Source: Takakia lepidozioides (lineage: Eukaryota; Streptophyta; Takakiopsida; Takakiales; Takakiaceae). Taken from it: a stretch of DNA of 64,000 nucleotides. Each line of letters opens with the position of its first letter. Positions within the stretch are counted from its first letter, which is position 1. A model generated the notes under the pieces. The model was given only the letters and a program-made list of their open reading frames with translations. It was not told the origin of the DNA and ran no database searches. The translations under genes were made by a program, and so were the position numbers. The DNA lies in contig CM060731.1 in NCBI GenBank assembly GCA_030704615.1, forward strand, positions 68,736,756 to 68,800,755. Reading direction: 5' to 3'. Below, one piece after another: positions 58,655-64,000 of this stretch.

Positions 58655-58668
58655 GGTTATGGGCCCAC
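58655..58668 (+). promoter_or_regulatory. Primer-binding site, half initiator tRNA-Met type
   Basis: GGTTATGGGCCCAC abuts the 5' LTR. It is the exact complement of the anticodon-stem-loop segment GUGGGCCCAUAACC of plant initiator tRNA-Met, as remembered from the conserved tRNA. It does not match the 3' acceptor end that most plant copia elements use (TGGTATCAGAGC). This is the arrangement of Drosophila copia, primed by a tRNA 5' half. Confidence 0.75.
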
Positions 58669-58813
58669 TCCTACAGTTTCTTTTCACAAAGCTGCGTCAG
58701 AGTGATCCAGGAAGTGTGTCATAGCTTTCTAGTTTTCTAGTTGCTTTTAATGCTGCTGGCCGTGCGTGTTAACTTTTCTTGCAAAGTCGTGTCAATAGTA
58801 CTGTACTGTAGCT

Positions 58814-59483
58814 ATGGAGTCGCAGCGGGACACCACCGCAATCAAACGGTTCAATGGTTAAAACTTCCACTTGTGGAGTTTTCAGATGCGTGCTCGGAAA
58901 AGAGCTCATGGGGGTCGTTGATGGCACAGTCGCCAAACCCCCGGTAGCACAAGTCGCAGAGATAGAGGAATGGGTAAAGAAAGATGGACATGGGATATCT
59001 TTGGTTTGTGCCGCTCTCGACGAGTCGATGCTTGATCTTGTCTGTGGGTGCGTTACATCCAAAGAGATTTTGGACAAGCTCAGAACGATACACGATCAAA
59101 GAGCTAACGACAACATCCATGATGTTCAGGTCAAGTTTTATCAAGCCAAGTTCGAGAGTAGCGATACAATAGCCTCTTTCATTAGCAAAGTCGAGTTTCT
59201 AAAGAGTCAGCTTACTCGTCTCGGTGACAACAACATTGGCGACACCAATGTCATCGCCAAAATCTTAGGAAATTTGCCAGATGCCTACAGCCATTTTCAC
59301 TCCTCGTGGGATAGCACAGTAGCTGCCAATCGTACCTTGAACAACCTTCTGATCCGCTTAGTCCGAGAAGAAATGCGGATGAAGGAAGCTCAAGAACGAG
59401 AGCAGCAGAGCGACCCGTCCGCGGCATATGTTGCCAACGCTAAGGGCAAGGAGCGATCAACTCTCACCTACGCACAGAGGTAG
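58814..59483 (+). pseudogene. gag: Copia Gag
   Basis: The natural start is probably ATG 58814 (MESQRDTTAIKRFNG), followed by TAA at 58859-58861 in place of a coding codon before NFHLWSFQMRAR. A frameshift near 58890 moves the reading to the frame of 58854-59483, which carries the UBN2/Gag domain: LDLVCGCVTSKEILDKLRTI, KFESSDTIASFISKVEFLKS, LGNLPDAYSHFHSSW. The frame ends in TAG 59481-59483, but the same frame is open beyond it. A CCHC knuckle is reduced to CWKCEC just after the stop. Gag would assemble particles; this copy is broken. Confidence 0.85.
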
Positions 59484-61016
59484 CAACGCAAGAAGGAGAT
59501 TGAAGAAAAGAAGCAAAATACCGAATGTTGGAAGTGCGAATGCGCTGAGCCCAAGAAGTCTGATACCAAGCCTACCGCAAGCACTGCAACCGTCGAGAAG
59601 ACTCACCGTGCGTACGTCGCAGCAGAAGGCAAGTTTCGCATTGGCGGAGATTCATGGATTGCAGACAGCGGCTGCACGGACCACATGACCGACAAGCGTT
59701 TTTGGTTCACCAAGTACCAAGACATCACCTCGCAGCGTCGCATGGTGGAAGGTATTGGTGCCACCCAATTTCTTGTATATGGAGTTGGTGACATTAATAT
59801 TCGCACTTACAATGGGACCAAATGGGAACCAACAATCTTGCGAGGTGTCTTGCACGTCCCGGGAATCGAAAGAAATCTTTTCTCCATCTGGAAGGCTGCT
59901 CTACTCAACATAGAGACCGTGCATTCCAAGAAAAGATGCAGGCTTGTGCAAGGAGGAGAGACCCTAATCGAAGGTGTGATGGAGGGAACTATGTACAAGC
60001 TCCAAGTCCAGACAGTCATTCCGAACACCGCCGCCTACATTGCAAACTCTTTCGGAATTGAGACGAAGAAGGCAAGCACTCAGAGCCTTGATGTCTGGCA
60101 CCACCGCATGTGCCATATCAACCATGCAACGATCAGGAGGATGGCGTCTACAGGCATGGTTGACGGGTTGATCCTAAGCACAAGACACCCCTCCTTCTGT
60201 ACAGGGTGTGCTTTTGGAAAGATTCACCGAAACCCCTTCCACACAAACCCAAATCACCAACGCTCAGCAAAGGTTGGAGATCTTGTATACACCGATGTGT
60301 GTGGCCCCATGTCCGTCGCGACAGTAGCAGGGGCGTTATACTATGTTCTTTTTAAGGACGATCACTCTGCCTATAGAGTGGTGTTTATCATCAAGAAGAA
60401 GTCTGATGTATTGTCTTGTTTGAGGAAGTATGCAGCATTGATGGAGCGTGAAACAGGGCAGAAGTTACGCAAGCTTCGCTCTGATCGTGGCGGAGAATTC
60501 ACCGGGAACAAGTTTCAGAAGTTCCTAGAAGCGAACTCCATCGAACCAGACCTCACCTGCGCGTATACTCCCGAGCAGAACGGTTCTGCTGAAAGGGAGA
60601 ACATGACAGTTTTTGAAGCAGCTCGCAGCATGCTGTACTCCACCGATGTGCATCTCAGGTTTTGGGGAGAGGCCGTATGCACCGCAGTCTACACGCTTAA
60701 CCGCACAAGCAATAGCATGACACAAGATGCTACCCCTTTTGAGCTATGGCACAAGAAACTCCCATCCGTTGGACACATGCGTATCTTTGGAGCAGATGCG
60801 TACGTGCATGTCCCACAGCAAGTCAGGAAGAAATTAGATGCCAAAGCGAAGAAATCCATCTTCATGGGCTACAACACAACAAGCAAAGCCTACAGGATTT
60901 GGAACAATGACACTCAACACATCACAGAGAGCAGAGATGTTTTGTTTGATGAAGAGTCACTTTTTCGCCACACTACTGCACAAGTAGCAACGACATTGTA
61001 CTCCTATCGATCATAG
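59484..61016 (+). pseudogene. pol: Copia protease and integrase
   Basis: In frame with gag after its TAG. The protease motif is WIADSGCTDHM (about 59656-59688). The GAG-pre-integrase zinc motif is H-x3-H...C-x2-C (HHRMCHINHATIRRM, FCTGCAFGK). The integrase core has the first Asp in VYTDVCGPM, the second in LRSDRGGEFTGN and the Glu in YTPEQNGSAERENM, so the D,D,E triad is complete. It ends at TAG 61014-61016 after TTLYSYRS, where an intact element would continue into the reverse transcriptase linker. Confidence 0.9.
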
Positions 61017-62402
61017 GAGAACCAAGCACCAGCGACCTGTTAGCTCCACCCACACCAGATCCGGTATCAAGTCCGATTGATCCGCAGTTCCCACTCACAC
61101 AGTCCACGGAAGGAGAGCCAGGCAGTCAGGAACAAACTGCTTCGCCGGGGGGACTCAACGATATAGCCGGTGAGCAGCAGGAAAGTGATGAGACCTTAGC
61201 ATCCTGGGAGGATATCACGTTGGCCTCCTTAGATGCACCATTTGCACCACTCGATTACCAGCCTCAAAGCCCGACCTTGTTTACAACAGTCTTGGGCACC
61301 AGTGGGAGCAGTGGTATCTGCACTGTAGCAGTTGGAACGAGTTGGAGATGCAGATTTGTCCCTGCAGCCGTCGGAACCAGTGGGAGAAGCAACGCCTATT
61401 CTACAACAGTTGGAAGCAGTGGGAGACACCGCACTGCCACCCTATCAAAGACGAGAGAGGAAGCCGACCAACAGATATGGAGACTGGGCCTATGTGGCCA
61501 GTCAATCACAGGCCCTAAGCGCACATGCTAAGCCGAAGGAGCCAATCACAATCGCTAAAGCCTTCGTGTCTCCAGAGCACATGGAGTGGAAGAAGGCCAT
61601 GCAATCTAAATACGACTCGTTGCTAGAGAACGACACATGGACGCCCCCCATAGGTTTTGAGCACATGTTCGAACCCGGCAAAGTCTGTAAGTTGCAGCGA
61701 GCTTTATATGGTCTAAAACAGTCCAGTCGTGTCTGGAATCAACGTTTTCATGACTTTCTGAACCAAAATAGTCTCAAGCAATCTAGTGCAGATCCCTGCG
61801 TGTATGTCAGTACCACAAACTCCCGGTTATTCCTAATCATCTTCGTAGATGACGGAATTATATGTAACAGGTCAGACTCAGGAGGGATTACTATCCTTGC
61901 CTTCATGGGTAAAGCCTTCAAGGTCACTAGTGGTTACCCTGAAATCTATGTCGGTCTCCGAATCACACGTGATAGAGCTCTTCGCACCTTGCTGATTGAT
62001 CAGAGTCGCTACATTGCCCGCCTTCTCCTCAAGTATGGTTTCACGGATTCAAACCCTCTAGCAGTACCGCCCGACCCCTGTAGTTATCTTGATTATCAGT
62101 CCACCCATGGTGATGAGCTCGTGTCCTCTTTTCCATACCGTCATGTCATCGGTAGTATTTTGTTTGCTAGCAGTGGCATCAGAGTTGATGTCACTTATGC
62201 CACCAGTAACATAGCCCAGTATGTTAGTAACCCAAAAGTACCCCATGTCAATGCGGCCAAGAGGATTCTCAAGTACCTCCGAGGCCACCCAGATGTTCGT
62301 ATCACATACAGCGCCAGCATGGATAACTCCATGAACCAGCTTTTGGCGTATAGCGACGCCGACTATGCCGGGGACCATGACGACCGCAAATCCAGGACAT
62401 GA
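61017..62402 (+). pseudogene. pol: Copia reverse transcriptase, internally deleted
   Basis: A frameshifted linker region (61017-61530) has an imprecise short repeat (VGTSG, GTSWR). The frame from 61332 then contains EWKKAMQSKYDSLLENDTW followed abruptly by CKLQRALYGLKQSSRVWNQR. The segment between, which normally holds the conserved KARLVAKG, QLDV and AFLNG region, is missing. The palm motif FVDDGIIC is present, as are the connection (SRYIARLLLKYGF, AAKRILKYLRGHPDVRITYS) and the first RNase H Asp (YSDADYAGD). It ends at TGA 62400-62402. Confidence 0.9.
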
Positions 62403-62914
62403 TATGTTGTTATGCTCAACAACGGACCCATCGCCTGGTCAAGCAAGAAACAGAGCTGTACTGCAACAAGCACGACGGAGTCTGAGTACATTGCTGCTTT
62501 TTCAGCCACGAAAGAGATTGTTTGGTTACGACGGAGTCTGAGTACATTGCTGCTTTTTCAGCCACGAAAGAGATTGTTTGGTTACGACGACTTCTAACTG
62601 ATCTTGGCTGTGTTCAGCACGCCCCTACAGTTTTGCTTTGTGACAATCAGGCAACGATTCGACTGGTGCGGAACCCAGAGTTTCACCATCGGACAAAACA
62701 TATTGACGTCCAATATCACAAGATTCGAGAGGAGTACAATCGCGGCACCATCCGACTGGAGTACATCAACAGTGAACATCAGCTTGCTGATGTGCTCACG
62801 AAGCCTCTTCCTCGTCCCCGTTTCGAGCTCCTGAAGGGCATGCTTGGGCTTACTGAGACCAACGTTTGCATCGAAGAAATTGAAGATGGCACTCCACCCC
62901 GAGTGGGAGTGTAA
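62403..62914 (+). pseudogene. pol: Copia RNase H, split by a 56-bp tandem duplication
   Basis: Continues the RT frame after the TGA (GPIAWSSKKQSCTATSTTES, EYIAAFSATKEIVW). A 56-bp direct duplication (period from 62472 to 62528) shifts the frame; the right copy resumes TESEYIAAFSATKEIVWLRR, followed by LLCDNQATIRLV and HQLADVLTKPL, the remaining RNase H acidic motifs. The frame ends about 62912-62914, inside the start of the 3' LTR. Confidence 0.9.
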
Positions 62915-63322
62915 GAAGAAAACTATGATTGCCAGTTATTTAGCTAGGTACGAGGTAGAGTGCCATGCCCCTAGTGTTCCACGTCGATGGGCCAGCTTGC
63001 TAGTTCAAAACCAAGAGACAGCATAATCTCTAATCATGTAATCACCTTCCCGCCCAACGGGCAGGAAGTACATATGGGGGAACCGTACTCTCATCTTACT
63101 ATCTGAGCTAGTACTATGTCGCCTGAGAGTAGAGCAAGAAGTACCTCTGTAGCCTGACAGGGAATGTTAGCCTGTCCTAGCCTTAGGACTGTAAGGATGT
63201 CGTTCCTAATTTCCATTAATGCAAAGAAGCCTCGTGCATATGAGCTGTGTGTATTATGGATGCGTGTACCAAGTGAGTCAAAACTTGGTTGATGTTACAG
63301 TGTATTGAAGCTACCTCCAATA
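62910..63322 (+). repeat. 3' LTR of the copia element
   Basis: 413 bp, the same ends as the 5' LTR, preceded by the purine-rich 'gagtgggag', the likely polypurine tract. Confidence 0.93.
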
Positions 63323-64000
63323 TCAACATGTCTTTACTTTTCCTGCATACCATAATTATCCTTTTGCATTCTTTCTGGCCTTCATGTCGCAAGAAGGCTC
63401 CAACGGCAGCTTCTGTAATACTTAGAATCAAAGTCCCTAGAGCTCATGCTTGCATTGAAATGCGGTAGTATAAGAGGGATAGAAATTCGTCAAGAACTGA
63501 TGCCTGGACATTCACATTCAGCACATTCTACATATGGTTTCAGGTTACCTTCTTATTGTCAGATTCGAAAAAATAGGTATACCGCGGCGTACTAGGGTCC
63601 AATGTCATGCATCCGAAACTATGCAATGGCCAAAATTTATCCCGGAGACGGTGCAGAACTTGTCCAGTGCAAGAGGGCCCAAGAACTTAGTAAGTGGACC
63701 AGAAAGTACCCAGCAGCCATCACAGCAGCCATCACGGGAGATACGGAGTCCAGAGTCCCCCACCAGAAGCCATGATCTGTCATAGCTTGAATCTTTATTG
63801 AAATGTTGCAAACAAATCTGCGACGCATGCAATCATCAATGCTGTGCAGGAGTAAAATTTCTTGGTGGCACTTACTGTAGAATCAGTGTGCTCAGCTGAA
63901 ATCTTGTGATTTTTGAAGACTCGGGCTGCGCTTGTAGTATATTCTAGGTAGAAATCCCAGTCTTCTACACTTAAACATCATTCATTCTGTTGCCCAGCTC
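63323..64000 (-). repeat. Right arm of the inverted duplication, outer part
   Basis: Reverse complement of about 5105-5775. It includes repeat R copy 3 (63590-63790) with an open frame HASETMQWP...GPKNLVSGPESTQQPS, where 'cagcagccat' is tandemly duplicated relative to the left arm. The match runs to the last base, so the duplication continues outside the window. No gene is recognised. Confidence 0.8.

Larger units (their letters stand above)
58243..63322 (+). mobile_element. Ty1/copia LTR retrotransposon, full length but defective
   Basis: Two LTRs (58243-58654 and 62910-63322) flank gag, protease, integrase, reverse transcriptase and RNase H in copia order. The element interrupts the right duplication arm exactly where the left arm (about 5775) is continuous. 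Flanking bases are tcaag (58238-58242) and tcaac (63323-63327); the uninterrupted left-arm site reads tcaac, so they fit a 5-bp target duplication with one change. A stop near the gag start, a frameshift, further nonsense codons, a reverse-transcriptase deletion and a 56-bp duplication make it non-autonomous. Confidence 0.95.

Noticed and set aside
1-64000. tRNA, rRNA or other structural RNA genes
   Set aside because: No cloverleaf with A and B boxes and no rRNA similarity was recognised; the only tRNA-related match is the copia primer-binding site.

Overview
The window is nuclear DNA of a land plant. It holds spliced genes, a DYW-type PPR editing-factor gene, Bet v 1/PR-10 and ML-domain genes, and plant-type CACTA, Ty3/gypsy, Ty1/copia and hAT-like elements. 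The many near-identical DYW PPR copies and a DUF7869-type transposon gene fit a seedless plant (lycophyte, fern or bryophyte) best. That placement is inference; no single sequence here proves it.

Layout. 0-5 kb: an OSB-like exon remnant and an apparently intact, intronless PPR-DYW gene (570-3194). 5.1-11.9 kb: the left arm of a very large inverted duplication carrying decayed copies of an ML-domain lipid-binding gene and a short-chain dehydrogenase (SDR). 12.1-14.0 kb: a MITE and a second, truncated SDR copy. 14-18.4 kb: a gypsy gag-protease fragment split by a 1.7 kb insertion, followed by a ~182-bp tandem array. 18.4-25.2 kb: PPR debris, a CACTA-like non-autonomous element, a ribosomal protein eS1 (RPS3a) pseudogene, and a threefold tandem chimera of RPS3a and PPR pieces. 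25.4-34.4 kb: a CACTA/En-Spm transposase gene (TNP2 type) with complete splice frames, a DUF7869-like gene, a TNP1-like fragment and subterminal repeats. 34.9-45.3 kb: more PPR pseudogenes, a striking array of poly-T-linked perfect hairpins, and a gypsy integrase fused to a PHD finger. 45.9-47.4 kb: short tandem repeats and a hAT-type MITE. 49.2-50.8 kb: a three-exon gene encoding two fused Bet v 1 domains. 51.4-64.0 kb: the right arm of the inverted duplication, with apparently intact SDR (-) and ML (+) genes in head-to-head arrangement. This arm is interrupted by a full-length but defective copia element (58243-63322).

Genes that look functional from sequence alone are the PPR-DYW gene, the Bet v 1 didomain gene, the right-arm SDR, the right-arm ML gene and possibly the CACTA TNP2 gene. 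Almost everything else is repeat or pseudogene. The right arm appears to be the better preserved duplicate: in the left arm the ML gene has lost its promoter and first exon, and the SDR has a stop and a 5-nt deletion in its last exon. Exon boundaries were placed by hand from splice consensus and reading-frame continuity; no transcript evidence was available.
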